Made by a program: the position numbers and the translations under genes. A stretch of DNA of 64,000 bases from Neocallimastix lanati (nom. inval.). Taxonomy: Eukaryota > Neocallimastigomycota > Neocallimastigomycetes > Neocallimastigales > Neocallimastigaceae. Under the pieces are notes generated by a model that had not been told where the DNA came from, ran no database searches, and saw only the letters and a list, made by a program, of their open reading frames with translations. Shown one piece after another: positions 47,122-59,447 of the stretch (position 1 is the stretch's first letter; the number at the start of each line of letters is the position of its first letter). Location of the stretch: positions 109,501 through 173,500 of the forward strand of contig JACVTC010000084.1 of assembly GCA_016946835.1 (NCBI GenBank), given 5' to 3'.

Positions 47122-48188
47122 TGATACGGGGTGTCACTAAATCCCTTGTATTTCCTGTTAAATACTCTTAATAATAATAAAATAAAATTATATAAAATAT
47201 TCTTATAAATTTCTTTTATTAATATCAAATATAATAAAAATTATTATTAAATATTCTAATAAATTTCTTTTATTAGTATTAAATATAATGAAAATTATTA
47301 CTAAATATTCTTATAAATTTCTTTTATTAATATTAAATATAATAAAAATTATTATTAAATATTCTTATAAAATTCTTTTATAAATATTAAATATAATAAA
47401 AATTATTATTAAATATTCTTATTAAAATCTTTTATTAATATCAAATATAATAAAAATTATTATTAAATATTTTATTAATATTAAATATAATAAAAATTAT
47501 TACTAAATATTCTTATTAAAAATTATATATAATTTAAATCATTACTAATTCCTATTTTTATATTAAGAATAATAAAAACCTATTTCAATAAATATTTGAT
47601 ATAAAATACAGAATTATTAGTTTCTGTATAATATTTTCTAAACCTTTGAAATAAACTAAAAATAAATCAAAAATCAAAAATCAAAAATAAATTAAATCTT
47701 TATTAAAATAAAAATGAACTAAAATACTGAAGAATTCCAATAATAAAAATGATCTAAAATACAGAAAATATCAATTCTGTATAATTCTCTCTCTGAAAAA
47801 CAATATCAAGAAGAAGCTACTGCCCGGAATGTCCTTGGTGATACAATCTCTAAATTAATTTTTTTATATTTTAATTTAATAAATGTTATTTTTTTTTTTA
47901 AAAAAAATAATTTAAAATAATAGTTAAAAATTAAAATAAAATAGTTATAATAGTTTTTTATAAGGAATATATTAATAATAAATATAATGTATTAAAATAA
48001 AAGTATAAAAAGAAGAATAAATTTCTTTCTTTTTAATACTGGGATCAATAATTTTAATTTTAAATTTAAATAAAGAATATTTTAAAATTTAATTTTTTTT
48101 TCTTGTTTCCAAACTTATTTTTATAGTTATGTGTTAATATTTATCTTTTGTTTTGAATATCTTAGTGTTTCAACCCCAGCCTGTATCA
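47122..48188 (-). mobile_element. Solo LTR F, copy 2, uninterrupted
   Basis: 1067 bp with ends TGATACGGGGTGTCAC and CAACCCCAGCCTGTATCA, flanked by ATTT on both sides (AATTT if the terminal A is counted in the target). Contains a shorter minisatellite (about six units, 47180-47515) and the GCTACTGCCCGGAATGTCCT landmark near 47816. It is the reference copy for family F. In its own orientation the ends read TGATACAGGCTGGGGTTG and ACACCCCGTATCA. Confidence 0.85.
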
Positions 48189-48192
48189 ATTT

Positions 48193-48722
48193 TGATAAAG
48201 AATGAAATAATAATGATATTTTTAATATAAATTTTTAATAATTTATTATATAAAAATATATTATTATATTCTTTACTATTAATAATTTTCTTATATTCTA
48301 TATTAATAATTTTTATATTAGTTATATTTTATTATTTTAAATATTAAATTTTTGTAATTAATTAATTTATATGATTGGTTTTAATAATATAATTAAATAA
48401 TATAAAATATGTATTATCCATATTATTTTATGAAGGGGGCCTTTCTGAGAAAAGAAATAGTAGAAATAGTAGTGATAATGAAATAGGAATAATAATTGAA
48501 AGGTTTCCCATATTATTATTAAAATAAATATTAATATTAATAAAGTATTTTTAACAATAAAATAATTATATAATTTATAAATAATAAATATTTTTAATAA
48601 TATTTCTTTAAGTAAAATTTATAATGTGTAATAATAATTTCCTTTAGTGTAATTTAGTAATTAGTTAATTTATCTATTTATTTAATGTTCACACTCCTTT
48701 TCTAATATGAACCTCAACAATT
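48193..48722. repeat. Repeat X, second copy (right half)
   Basis: Same orientation as 43783-44309, with shared TAAAGAATGAAATAATAATG at the start and GAACCTCAACA at the end, and only minor length differences. It starts exactly at the LTR F copy 2 target site, so its left part was separated or never present. Confidence 0.8.
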
Positions 48723-51169
48723 TTGTGTAATAATCATACTAAGTACTATCACTTAATATGATTATTAACTTCAACTTAACGATTAATTCATTAAGTTGAG
48801 AAAATAAAAAATAGTTTTACCTAAATATTGGTGGAGTTTATTATAAAATTAATTATAATAATAACACGAAAAATAAGAAGGAAGAAAGATTTCTATAAAT
48901 TTAATTTTTTAAAGTATGTTTTTTGAATAAAATATTTTATTAATTTGTTAAAGTTTAAAATATAAAATTGTTACTATTATAACTATATTTTTATAATAAT
49001 AACTCTTGATTTTTTAAGGAGAACTCAAGAGCCTTATTTATATTTTTTTGTTAAAATAAGGTTAAATAAAAAAGGTTTTTCTAATATTAACAAATTTCTT
49101 ATCTAGGAAAAGATTAGACAGAAAAACCTAGATAAGATTTTTGATCGATATTCTATTCATATCGATCATCGTATCAATTAGGTAAAACCAATTAATTTTA
49201 AGAAGAAATTGGAAAAAACCCTAATTAACCGATTCCTAATCTAATCTAATGATCGAAAATTAAAGAATAAAATAATTAAAAAATATTTCAATCTTAAAAT
49301 AATAAATTTACAAAAAAGGAAAATAAAATATTAAATAAAATACAGAATACATTATTAAATACATAATAGAATACATAATGTGTTTGTTTACAATTTAATT
49401 AAATAAATAAACTAAAACTAATAAATTTAATAATTAAATATATAATAAATTATAATTATTTATAAATTAATAATTAATAATTAATTAAATAAAATTTTGT
49501 TATAATTTAAATAAATTTATAATTATTATCAATAATTATAAAGACTAAGAAATAATAATTATTTATTAGTAAATAATTATTATTTCTTACATTTTGATAC
49601 GGTATTTACTGTAAAATAAAATACTTATTTAGTTTAGTTTTGTGGCTATTCTATACACTAACTTTACTACACAAATAACACTATATTCTAAACCTCTATT
49701 AATTAATTATTTTTTTTAATTTCTTTTATTTATTTACTTTATTTATTAATTAATTTTCAACAACCACTTAACTGGGAAACGCAGGGTCCTTTCCGGAGTT
49801 CCCACTAGCAGTTAAGATTTTACAAACTTATTTTATAAGAAAATAACTATTCTAATAATAGTTACGAAACTAATAATAAAATTTAAATTTACCTATTACT
49901 ATACGATTTTCCAACTATCGTTCAATAGTTAAAAAATTAACTCTTTTTATACTTTTTCAAAATAAAGTTTTAAATCAAAATAAATTTTAATAAATTACAT
50001 AAAAATATTATTTTATATTATCAATTACATTATATAATAAATTACATGAATGTTATGAATTATTTTAATATAAATCCTATTTAAAACTCTCTAATTTTTC
50101 TAAAATTTTCTATGAAGAAAATTTAGAGTTTAATTCATTAATTATATGATTAAATATATTCTATCCATATATTTAATTTAAATTTTGCCAAGTTGTGAAA
50201 ACCAATTTACTAAACCACAACTTGCTATTTTTATTTTTAGAATTTCTATAATTTAAAAGACAAGTAAACAAAACGGCAAGTTTTTGTAAACAAACGGAAA
50301 AGGCAATATTTCTTTAATTATTTTAATTTAACTAATTAATGACTAATTATTTTTTAATTTATGAAGTTTCATGATTCAAACTGAGTAATTGTTACGTAAA
50401 TTCTCCAAATAATTATGTCATTAATTTTTGAGAAAATTATTTAAATTAATAATTTGGAATACATCTAAATTTATATTAAAAATATGGAACACTTTTTTTT
50501 TTCTCCACAGTAATTTACATTACATTACATTGAAATACGTATTAAAATTATTAAATATTTTACATTTACTCAAATACCTTAAATTAAATTATAATAATTT
50601 TAACATTTCTCCATATAAGTATGTTTTAAATCTATTTTATTAATTAATTATTATCTATATTAAATTTATCAATATTTCCTTTATTATTATATAAATATAT
50701 ATATTATTAAGTATTAATATTTTGCTATTAAAATAAATATTTTATTATATTCTTATTATATTTTTATTATACATTTGATAAATTTTATTTTATATTATAA
50801 ACTTTTTATTATTAATATTCATATCTAAAATTTTATTATTATTTTATTGTTACACAAAATTATTTTTAACTAATCAATGTATTACCAAAATTTATAAAAT
50901 ATTTTGTAATAATATTATTTTAAATCTCTCTCTTTTCTTTTTTTTATGTAATGGAGGAATAAATAAATAAATGAACAAATAAATAAATGGATGAATGAAT
51001 ATATAGTTAAATAAAATTTTAAATAAATAAATTAATAAATAGTCAATAAACAAATAAATAAATATTATATAAGTTTTTCGAACTTTTTATACGTCCACTA
51101 TCTATTTATCAATATATTATTATACATCCATCAATTTCAAAAATCCTGTACCAATTTTAGGATTCGTTA
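48723..51169. other. Non-coding AT-rich region with a GC-rich hairpin
   Basis: About 2.4 kb with no convincing gene. Segments such as GATCGATATTCTATTCATAT near 49142 and GGAAACGCAGGGTCCTTTCC near 49776 are richer in GC. TTTTGATACGGTATTTACTG at 49590 resembles the start of LTR F, and the region ends GTACCAATTTTAGGATTCGT at 51149, a wording shared with other LTR borders here, so it may be another LTR-family remnant. Confidence 0.4.
49767..49816. other. GC-rich hairpin
   Basis: CTTAACTG ... CAGTTAAG is a perfect 8-bp stem that continues inward with GGGAA ... TTCCC after a small bulge. The loop contains CAGGGTCCTTTCCGG. It stands out against very AT-rich flanks. Confidence 0.55.
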
Positions 51170-51457
51170 CAGATATTAATAAAATAATATTTAATAATTT
51201 TTATTATATTTAATATTAATAAAAGAAATTAATAAGAATATTTAATAATAATTTTTATTATATTTGATATTAATAAAAGAATATTTAATAATAATTTTTA
51301 AAATTGGTATTAATAAAAGATTTTATAAGAATATTTAATAATAATTTTTATTATATTTGATATTAATAAAAGAAACTAATAATATTTATTATATTTAATA
51401 TTAATAAAAGAAATTAATAAGAATATTTAATAATAATTTTTATTATATTATTATTAA
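51170..51457 (+). repeat. Minisatellite array (LTR F type, plus orientation)
   Basis: About five units of the 54-bp family (TTTAATAATAATTTTTATTA and following), the same orientation as 42745-43192. It is the remaining piece of an F LTR into which gypsy D inserted at 51458. Confidence 0.8.
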
Positions 51458-51731
51458 TGTTAAGATTTTGATATAATTTATAGTTTAAATTTAAATAAAA
51501 TAATACATTTTATTAAAAAATATTCACTAAGTCGATATGTCTATATAGTAATATACTATATAGATATATAATAATAATAATAAATATTTAAAGGGTTTAG
51601 TTTAATAAAAATTTATTTATAATAAACTTTGATAATTAGAATTATTAAATTAATTTGATTTTAAATTTATTTATTTTATTTAATAAAAAAATATCTATAA
51701 TATATTACTATTAAGGTAATTTTACAATAAC

Positions 51732-51785
51732 CTTACAAAGAACATAAAAGATAGATTTTTACATCTTTCTTTTATACTTTGTAAG
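51732..51785. promoter_or_regulatory. Conserved hairpin in LTR D, copy 2
   Basis: Identical in design to 44633-44686: CTTACAAAG outer stem, AAAAGAT inner stem and AGATTTTTAC loop. Confidence 0.6.
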
Positions 51786-51952
51786 TTACATAATAATAAT
51801 ATTTAATTATAAGATATTAATAATATAGTAATATAAATATTAATAAAATATAAAGATAAATTTAATTATATAATTAATTTGAATAATTGAAATTAATATA
51901 GATATGTTGTAAACATATAAAAAATATAATATAAATTAATATAAAACAAATA

Positions 51953-53104
51953 TGTGTAGTAACATATTTGTATATTTAATAATAATTATTAAATATTAAA
52001 TTTATATCTTTTTGATAATAATTATTTTATTTTATTTTATTTCAATTTGTATTATTATAATTATAATAATTATAATACTTTAATTCATATAAAATTTATA
52101 TAGTTCTATATATTAGAATATAAAATTAATGTAAAGAGTTCTATCAGGAACAGATTACAAATAACAAATTTTAACACCAAAATAAAAAAACACGTAATAA
52201 AAATTCGTTTTTTTTAAATAAAATAATCTTTATTAATTAAAAAAAATTAAATCTCTTTTTTTTGTTATTAACTATCATATAGTCAATAACTAATACATCG
52301 ATTTAATTATAGAAATTTACATGTATTTATATTTTTTCATTATTACATTATAATATATTATTTCTATCTAATTTACATATATTACTATTTATTTATAAAC
52401 AAAATATTTATTAATAATTTTATTAAATAATAATTAACTAAACTAAACAATAATTAATTTAATAAACTTTCAACTTATTTACAATAATAATTAAATTCAA
52501 TAACAACTCATTTATTATATATTTATTATATAAATATTATTAATACTAATGTTTATATATTTACAATTCAAAACTATTTTTGTAAACTATTTAAACTAAT
52601 TTTAACTATTTAAAACTATTCCGAAATTAATTTTAAAGTATTTTAAACTAACTAAACTAAATTAACTAAGTTAAATAGAATAACTATTTTAAATAAACTA
52701 AACTAAATTAACTAACTTAAATAAATTATTTAGATTTAAGTTATTATCCAAAATTATTTAAATAATAATTTTTCCTTTATGAAAAGTTTACATAAATTTA
52801 TAATTAATTTTCATATACGTAAATCATAAATTTATGTAATTTTATTACATTAATTAATTATGTAATAATTAATTATTAAAGATTTTATTAAATCTTTACA
52901 ATTAATATATTACCTATTTCTTATAAATAGATTAAATTATTTACATTAGAAATTAGAAATAGAGGACTCTCGTAAATTTTTAGGAATTAGAATTATTATT
53001 TTTAATTGTACGAATATTATAATTTTATTAATAAAATTTACTAAACTACCATTATTCAAAACCCACTGCTTATTAATTATTGCACATAAAAGTCCCGCAT
53101 ATCA
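51953..53104 (-). mobile_element. Solo LTR Z nested in LTR D, itself holding LTR E
   Basis: Plus-strand ends TGTGTAGTAACA and CCCGCATATCA. TSD AAATA at 51948-51952 and 53105-53109. Without the nested E LTR it is 376 bp, matching 25402-25772 (371 bp) in inverse orientation. Confidence 0.88.
52130..52900 (-). mobile_element. Solo LTR E nested in LTR Z
   Basis: 771 bp with ends TGTAAAGAG and AAATCTTTACA (inverted TGTAAAG/CTTTACA). TSD ATTAA at 52125-52129 and 52901-52905. The Z copy at 25402-25772 lacks this insert and has one copy of the target, giving a natural empty site. It is the reference full-length copy of family E. Confidence 0.93.
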
Positions 53105-53909
53105 AAATAAAATACACGTGACTTAAAATGTATCATTGAAATTAATTATTAATATAAACCTTATTTATTAATATTCTCAGAATTATTAGGCCTAAGATAA
53201 CCTTTAAAATATTAAACAAGAATTTATATTAATTATTAATTATTTAAATATATATATTATATATAATTAAATAAATAATATTTTTAATTATTGAAATATA
53301 AATAACTGAAATTGAGATATCAATTCAGTTATAATTTCAACAACGCCCTCCCATAAAAATCGGATTCAAGACGATTTTTGTGTACTGATAAGGTGGTCTA
53401 AATTTTTATTAAAAAATTTTTGAAATTTCATAAATTAAAAATTTTTTAATTTCAAAGGAAAAAGGTCACTTGAGTCCTTTTAAATTTTTATAGGAAACCC
53501 CATTTCAAGTGACCATTTCATTGAAATTTTGAAATTTCTAAAATTTAGTAAAATTAAAATTTTGTTAATAAAATTGATAGTTGGGAATATAATGGTACCA
53601 TTTTTGAATGAATTTGATTTAGAATTTTTGAAATTGAAATTTTGAAATTTTAATTTCAATTAACTTCTTAATTTGTTGCATTAAATTTTAAAAAAAAGAA
53701 AATTATAATTATTTATAAATTTTTGATTATATTGAATTATAAATTGATTGTTGATAGTGAACATAGCTATGTTTTTTGAATTTTTAATTTTTTGAAATTG
53801 CAATTTCATGATGGAAATATTGAAAAATTAAAATTAACTAAAAAAATAGATAATAATGAATTAAGGTTAAAAAATTAATAATAAAAAAATAAATTTTCCA
53901 AATTTTTTT

Positions 53910-55300
53910 TTTTAATTATACGCTATCGAAGTAAACTTCCTTCTATTCTTTAAATATAATAAATAAATGTCTTGATTTCTTGGGTTATTTTCAATTTCTT
54001 CTGAAGGAACCCAATCATATGAATTTTTATATTTATATCTTACATGATATTCATAACATTTTTTCTTATAATTGGTCCTAAATCCTGAGATTTCTATAAT
54101 ATCCTTAATAGATTCATTATGAGATCTTCTTTTTCTATATTCTGGAGGAGTAGGAATGAAAGGCTCGAGCTCGGATATACGGAATATTGGATGGTGTTTA
54201 GGGAAAGGAGATCTTTTTAAATCTATTTTATAATTATTATTATCTAAAGCTTCAAGTACTTTATAAGGTCCGTACTTACAAGGTGATAATTTAGAATTAT
54301 CTTCGATATTGATAGAAGGAGGAGTTTGAACCCATACTAAGTCACCTTTTTTAAAAACAGGAGGTTTTAATCTTTTCTTATCAGCATGCCTTTTATATAA
54401 TTCTTTGGAACGTAGTAAGACGTCTTTAATGTGATTAAAACTAGTATTTACATTTTTTATATATTTAAAATTAGTATCCATTTGAGGAAATGAAAAGAAT
54501 TCGTCCATGGAAGGATAGAACCCATAATTTATAAAGAAAGGAGTTTCCTTAGTAGATATGTTAACCGAATTATTATATGCAAATTCTGCAAGGTAGATCC
54601 AATCTATCCAGTCATCATGATAATAAGCTCTTGAATAAGCCTTAAGATATTGTTCAATAAAAGAGTTACATCTTTCAACTTGTCCGATGGTTTCATGATG
54701 ATCTGTGGTAGCTATATTATTTTTAATTTTTAATGAGTGCATAAATTCATTCCAAAGAGCACTTGTAAATTGTGATCCTCTGTCTGTATAAATATCTTGA
54801 GGTAAACCATGTAGTTTAAAGATATTATTCATAAAAGCCTTAGCAGTTTGTTTTGCATCAGGTATTTGTTTAAAGGGAATTAAGTGGATCATTTTAGAAA
54901 AACGATCGACAACTACCATTATTACTGTATATCCTTTTGAAACAGGAAGACCTCATAAAAAGTCTATTTCAATAGATTTCCAAGGTCTTTCGGGAGTATC
55001 CAAAGGTTGTAGAAGACCATATTTTCTGTGCCTATTTATTTTGTTTCTTGCACAGGATTGACTAGAGTTTACATATTTGGTTACATCTTCTTTTATTTTA
55101 GGCCACCAAAAGTTTCTTGTTATTAACTCTAAAGTTCTTTTAATTCCTAAATGACCGGCTGCGGGCTTTTCATGATATTTTGTTAATATTTCTAATCGGA
55201 GAACTTCAGGAATATAGACTAGATTATTATAAAATATTAAATTGTCATTTATTTTAAACTTTTCCATTTTTCTAAAAGGCTTATAAGACATATCATTTTT
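53910..55300 (-). mobile_element. Gypsy D integrase with chromodomain
   Basis: In element order: the zinc-binding N-terminal part (KYHEKPAAGHLGIKRTLELI, then NSSQSCARNK); the core with VVVDRFSKMIHLIPF, FKLHGLPQDIYTDRGSQF and, with the catalytic Glu, ETIGQVERCNSFIEQYL; a GPY/F-like module (PCKYGPYKVLEALDNNNYKI); then a chromodomain-like tail (YEYHVRYKYKNSYDWVPSEE). In chromoviruses this tail can steer integration toward particular chromatin. The motif set is well preserved compared with the rest of the window. Confidence 0.9.
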
Positions 55301-55529
55301 TACATTTTGAGGACTAAAGTAAACTCGAATATCCTCAGCTATAGCATCAGATTTAGTAGAATCAATAATTCTTTCTAAAAGGTCACTTACAATACTAACA
55401 AAGCATGGAATTTTTTTAACATTTTTAATGTCTAAAATATTTTCAGGTTTTTCTTCAGTGTTGCTTTTAATATAGTCAGGTCTTCTAGATAAACTGTCAG
55501 GTTTTCCGTTTTTGTTTCCCTGCCTATAC

Positions 55530-56900
55530 TTTATTATAAAATTATATTCTTGGAAGAAAAGGTACCATCTATGTTGTCTTTGATAACCTTTCCTCCTAAT
55601 GTGTATATTAAGTTCCTATGATCTGTATAGATAGTAATCTGGTATTTAGCACCAAGGAGTAGATGTCTCCAAGCAATAAAAGCATCCCTTATAGCGAGTA
55701 GTTCTTTATCAGTTATTGTATAATTTATTTCGGCGTTTAGTAAACTTCTAGAATAATATGCTACTGGATGTAAATTATTATCTTTATCCCTTTGAGATAG
55801 AACAGCACCAATAGCATAATTACTTGCATCACATTCTACTATAAAAGGTTTTGTAATATCAGGATGGAGTAGAATTAGAGAAGTAATTAATCTTTTCTTT
55901 AATTCCTTAAAAGCATTCTCACATTCATTTGTCCATAAAAATTTAATATTTTTCCTTGTTAAATTATGTAAGGGTTTTTTTTGCAAAATCTTTAACAAAT
56001 CTTCTACAGTAATTACATAGGCCAATAAATCTTTGAACATCTTTTAAATTTTCTGGTCTTGGCCACTCTTCTATAGATTTAATTTTCTTTGGGTCAATAG
56101 ATACACCATCACCAGATAAATTGTAACCTAAAATTTCAACTTTATTCTGGTCAAATTCACATTTTTCTAATTTTGCATATAAATTATTATTAATTAAAGT
56201 TTGAAGGACATTTCTGACTTGATTATGATGCTCCTCCAAATCTTTGGAATAAATTAAAATATCATCTAAATATAAGATCACACATTTTTCCAAGTATGGT
56301 CTAAGAATAGAGTTAATAAATGATTGGAAAGTGGCAGGCGCATTTTTTAAACCAAACGGTATAACTAAATATTCGTAATGACCATATTTAGTTCTAAACG
56401 CAGTTTTATATTCGTCTCCTTCTTTAATTCTCTATTAAATTATAAGCAGAACGTAAATCCAATTTCGTAAAATATTTTGCTCCCTTTACTTTTTCTATTA
56501 TATCTGTTATTAGAGGGAGAGGATATGAATTTCTTATAGTTATTTAATTTTTTATAATCTACACATAACCGAAGGGAACCATCTTTTTTCTTCTGGAAAA
56601 GGACAGGATATCCAGCAGGAGATTCTGATGGTCTAATAAATCCTTTTTCTAAATTTTCTTTTTATAATCCTTAAGAACTTGTGATTCTTCTTCAGTTAAT
56701 GGATAAATTGGGCCCTAATGGAGTGTAGCGTCTTTTTCTAAAACAATCTTACAGTCGGTTAAACGGTGAGGAGGTAATTTATCTGCCTCTTTTTTGCTAA
56801 ATACGATTGATAAATCTTGATATTGATGAGGAATTTCTTCTATTTTTGGGTCCTCATTTTCAATTTCAACTTTATCTTTCGTTCTTTCATTGAAAGGAAC
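55530..56900 (-). mobile_element. Gypsy D reverse transcriptase and RNase H region
   Basis: In element order from about 56.9 kb: PHQYQDLSIVFSKKEADKLP, PHRLTDCKIVLEKDATLH, palm and finger blocks, ILYLDDILIYSKDLEEHHNQ with the catalytic DD, LEKCEFDQNKVEILGYNLS, FIGLCNYCRRFVKDFAKK and the RNase H blocks FIVECDASNYAIGAVLSQ, YTITDKELLAIRDAF and ITIYTDHRNLIY. Standard gypsy pol order. Some interruptions. Confidence 0.88.
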
Positions 56901-58330
56901 CAATATATTAAAAAATTATAACTATATTCTTTTTTATTGTTATTCAAATCTTGATGATTTTTGTTAAATTTTTTGGAAGAAAATTTACTTTTAGATTTAT
57001 TTAAATATTTTACATATACATAAATTTTAGAATTTTTATTACTAGAATTTTTATATTTATTAAACTTTGGATTTTTTGAGAAATTTGAAAAATTTTTTGA
57101 TCGATTTTTTGAAAAATTTTTATAATAAAATTTATTTTTTATTTTTCCTTTAAAAAATTTATTTTTGAAAATTTTTCTTTTTAATGAGTTTAAATAAAAA
57201 TTATTTCCCTTATTTTTTATAGATTTAATTTTATGATTATTTAAAGAATTATAATTTAAATAAGAATATAATGTGTTATCTTTATAATTATAATGTATTT
57301 TGAATTTTCTTATAAACTGATTACCAAAAAGTAAATCAGTAGGAATACAATTTGAATTTAAGAATTTTTCTTTAAAATCTTGGAAATAAAATTTATTATT
57401 TTTAAAAAATTTAATTTGGAAATTTAACCATACAAATTGATCTAATTTGGTTGTTCTTCCTGAAATACCTTTGTAAAAGAAAATACTAAAATAGATTACA
57501 ATAACAAAAGAATACAATAAAATTTTATTTAAAAAAATATTTTTATTAAAAATATATTTTATTAATATTTAATAGTTGTTTGTTAAATAACAATTACATC
57601 GAGAAAAAATGTGAAAAGTATCTTCTATTCATACTTTTCCTAAATACATTGATAATATATTATTTTATTTAAATTACATATATTTTAATATAAAACTATC
57701 CTAATGAATTTTATTAAATAATAAATTTATAAACTATAGCTAAATTTAGAAAAATATAATTATTAAACTAAATACTAAATAATTAAAATTAAGTACATTT
57801 ATTATCTATTTATTATTTTAATATTATAAGTAAAGTCTTTATTTTCGATTTAAAAACAATGTTAAAGGAGTCATGATTAAATTTTGAAACTTAATTTTCA
57901 CAAAATAAATTATTAATTTATTTTGTTTTAAACTTTAATTAATTCATTTAAATTATTTTTCAACAATAATTTTCTCAGAATTAAATTTTATAAAAATTAT
58001 TAAATTAAAAATTTATCTTGTGGCTTAAAGAATATAATTCAAAAATTTGGTTCATATGATTTATTTACTTTGCTTATTATTTTATAAATCAAAGAATAAT
58101 TTACATTTTTGAATTACACAAGAAAAACTTTTAATTTAAAATGTGATTGGGATAATCACATCTTTACAACCTTTGACTAAGATTTTATTTTTTTTTTTTT
58201 TGAACATTTAATTTTAATTTATTTACTAATTTTTCTGTAATAAAATTACAAAAGGATCCTGAATCTAACATAGATTCAGATGCTAATTTTTGAATTTTTT
58301 CATTTTTAATTGTAAAATTATTTAAAAATT
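56880..58330 (-). mobile_element. Gypsy D protease region, split by solo LTR E
   Basis: LASESMLDSGSFCNFI near 58250-58290 carries the retropepsin DSG. LLFGNQFIRKFKIHYNYKD near 57290-57340 fits the C-terminal protease strand. Between them lies a solo LTR E at 57472-58168. An Asn/Lys/Phe-rich linker (about 56.93-57.2 kb) leads to the reverse transcriptase. Confidence 0.75.
57472..58168 (-). mobile_element. Solo LTR E in the gypsy D protease region
   Basis: 697 bp with ends TGTAAAAGAAAATAC and CACATCTTTACA. TSD ACCTT at 57467-57471 and 58169-58173. AGATTACAATAAC at 57495-57507 matches the inverted E landmark GTTATTTGTAATCT. A diverged, shorter subfamily copy. Confidence 0.88.
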
Positions 58331-58570
58331 TAATAGGAATATAGGATTTAAATAAAAGAAAGGTAGATGGGAGATTTGATTTATTGATTGAATCAAGTGT
58401 AGGAAAATTATAATAAATTGTTTTTAAATTTTTTGATGTTCTGGACTCCTTTTGAAGTCCATCAATTAGTTTTTTTGGTTATTATGTTGATTATTATTAT
58501 TGTTATTAAAATAATTATTGCTTGATTTATTTTTAGTATAATAATAATTATTATTATTATAATTCTTGTT

Positions 58571-58762
58571 AATATAAACCTTATTTATTAATATTCTCAG
58601 AATTATTAGACCTAAGATAACCCTTAAAATATTGAACAAGAATTTTTATTAATTATTAATTATTTAAATATATATATTATTTATAATTAAATAAATAATA
58701 TTTTTAATTATTGAAATGTAAATAACTGAAATTGAGATTTCAATTCAGTTATAATTTCAACA
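58571..58762 (-). repeat. 5' LTR remnant of gypsy D
   Basis: 192 bp closely matching the outer part of LTR D: TGTTGAAATTATAACTGAAT at 58762 inward through TAGGTCTAATAATTCTGAGA. Only this portion remains. Confidence 0.85.
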
Positions 58763-58863
58763 TCATATTGAAGTTTTGAGATAATTTGGTCTTAACGTTA
58801 GGTCAAGATGCCAAATTATAGTAATTAATTAATAATTTAAATTTACTCTTATTTAAAACATAT

Positions 58864-59447
58864 TGTTATTAGTAAATTTTATAAATAAGTTTTTATTTAA
58901 AATATAATTTTTATTTAATCTTAATAATATTTTATTACATTATTATTTTATATAATTATTACCATAATTTAAATCACAATAATCCTACAAAGGATTAATC
59001 AAAAGATCCAAACATGTATTTATATAAAACAATTAATTATCAAAATATTAATTATTAATATGAATATGTAATAGTATTAATATAAGTTTGATATTGATAA
59101 TATAAAGTAAGATAATAATATAAATATTTAATATAAATAAAATATAAGAATCTAATATAGCTAAATATTATATTTTATAATTAAAATATAATATGTAAAG
59201 ATTTTGATAATAAATTAATATAGATATTAATTTAATATGACAATCACGTGTTTACATTATTTAATATATATTAATTTCAATATGTTAATAATATTTAGTC
59301 AATTAGTTGGCCTAGACTAATTCCTAAATATTTTAATAAAGTTAATTTAATAATATTTATTATATATTATTATTTATTAATATTTAAATTCAAATAACTG
59401 AATTATCGAAATTGAAATTGAATTGAAATTCAGTTATTATTTTAACA
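58864..59447 (-). repeat. LTR of a D-related subfamily
   Basis: Own-orientation start TGTTAAAATAATAACTGAAT is close to LTR D. GTCTAGGCCAACTAATTGAC parallels the TAGGCCTAATAATT block, and CTACAAAGGATTAATC at 58986 parallels the D hairpin region. Plus-strand left end TGTTATTAG. No TSD found, so the ends are tentative. Confidence 0.55.

Larger units (their letters stand above)
51458..53342 (-). repeat. 3' LTR of gypsy D containing nested LTRs Z and E
   Basis: In element orientation opens TGTTGAAATTATAACTGAAT (at 53342) and ends near TCTTAACA (51458). Without the nested solo LTR Z (51953-53104 plus target) it is about 730 bp, matching the solo LTR D at 44386-45125 (740 bp). Carries the conserved hairpin at 51732-51785 and TAGGCCTAATAATTCTGAGA. 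Confidence 0.87.
51458..58762 (-). mobile_element. Ty3/gypsy chromovirus D with nested solo LTRs, broken
   Basis: Minus-strand gypsy element. 3' LTR at 51458-53342 (enlarged by nested insertions); purine tract near 53343-53355 (TGGGAGGGCG in element orientation); integrase with chromodomain at about 53.9-55.3 kb; RNase H and reverse transcriptase at about 55.5-56.7 kb; protease region at about 56.9-58.3 kb (split by a solo LTR E); Asn-rich gag remnant near 58.45-58.57 kb; and a remnant of the 5' LTR at 58571-58762. Several interruptions. It has not kept two complete LTRs, so LTR divergence dating is not possible; nesting shows it predates LTRs Z and E. Confidence 0.88.
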
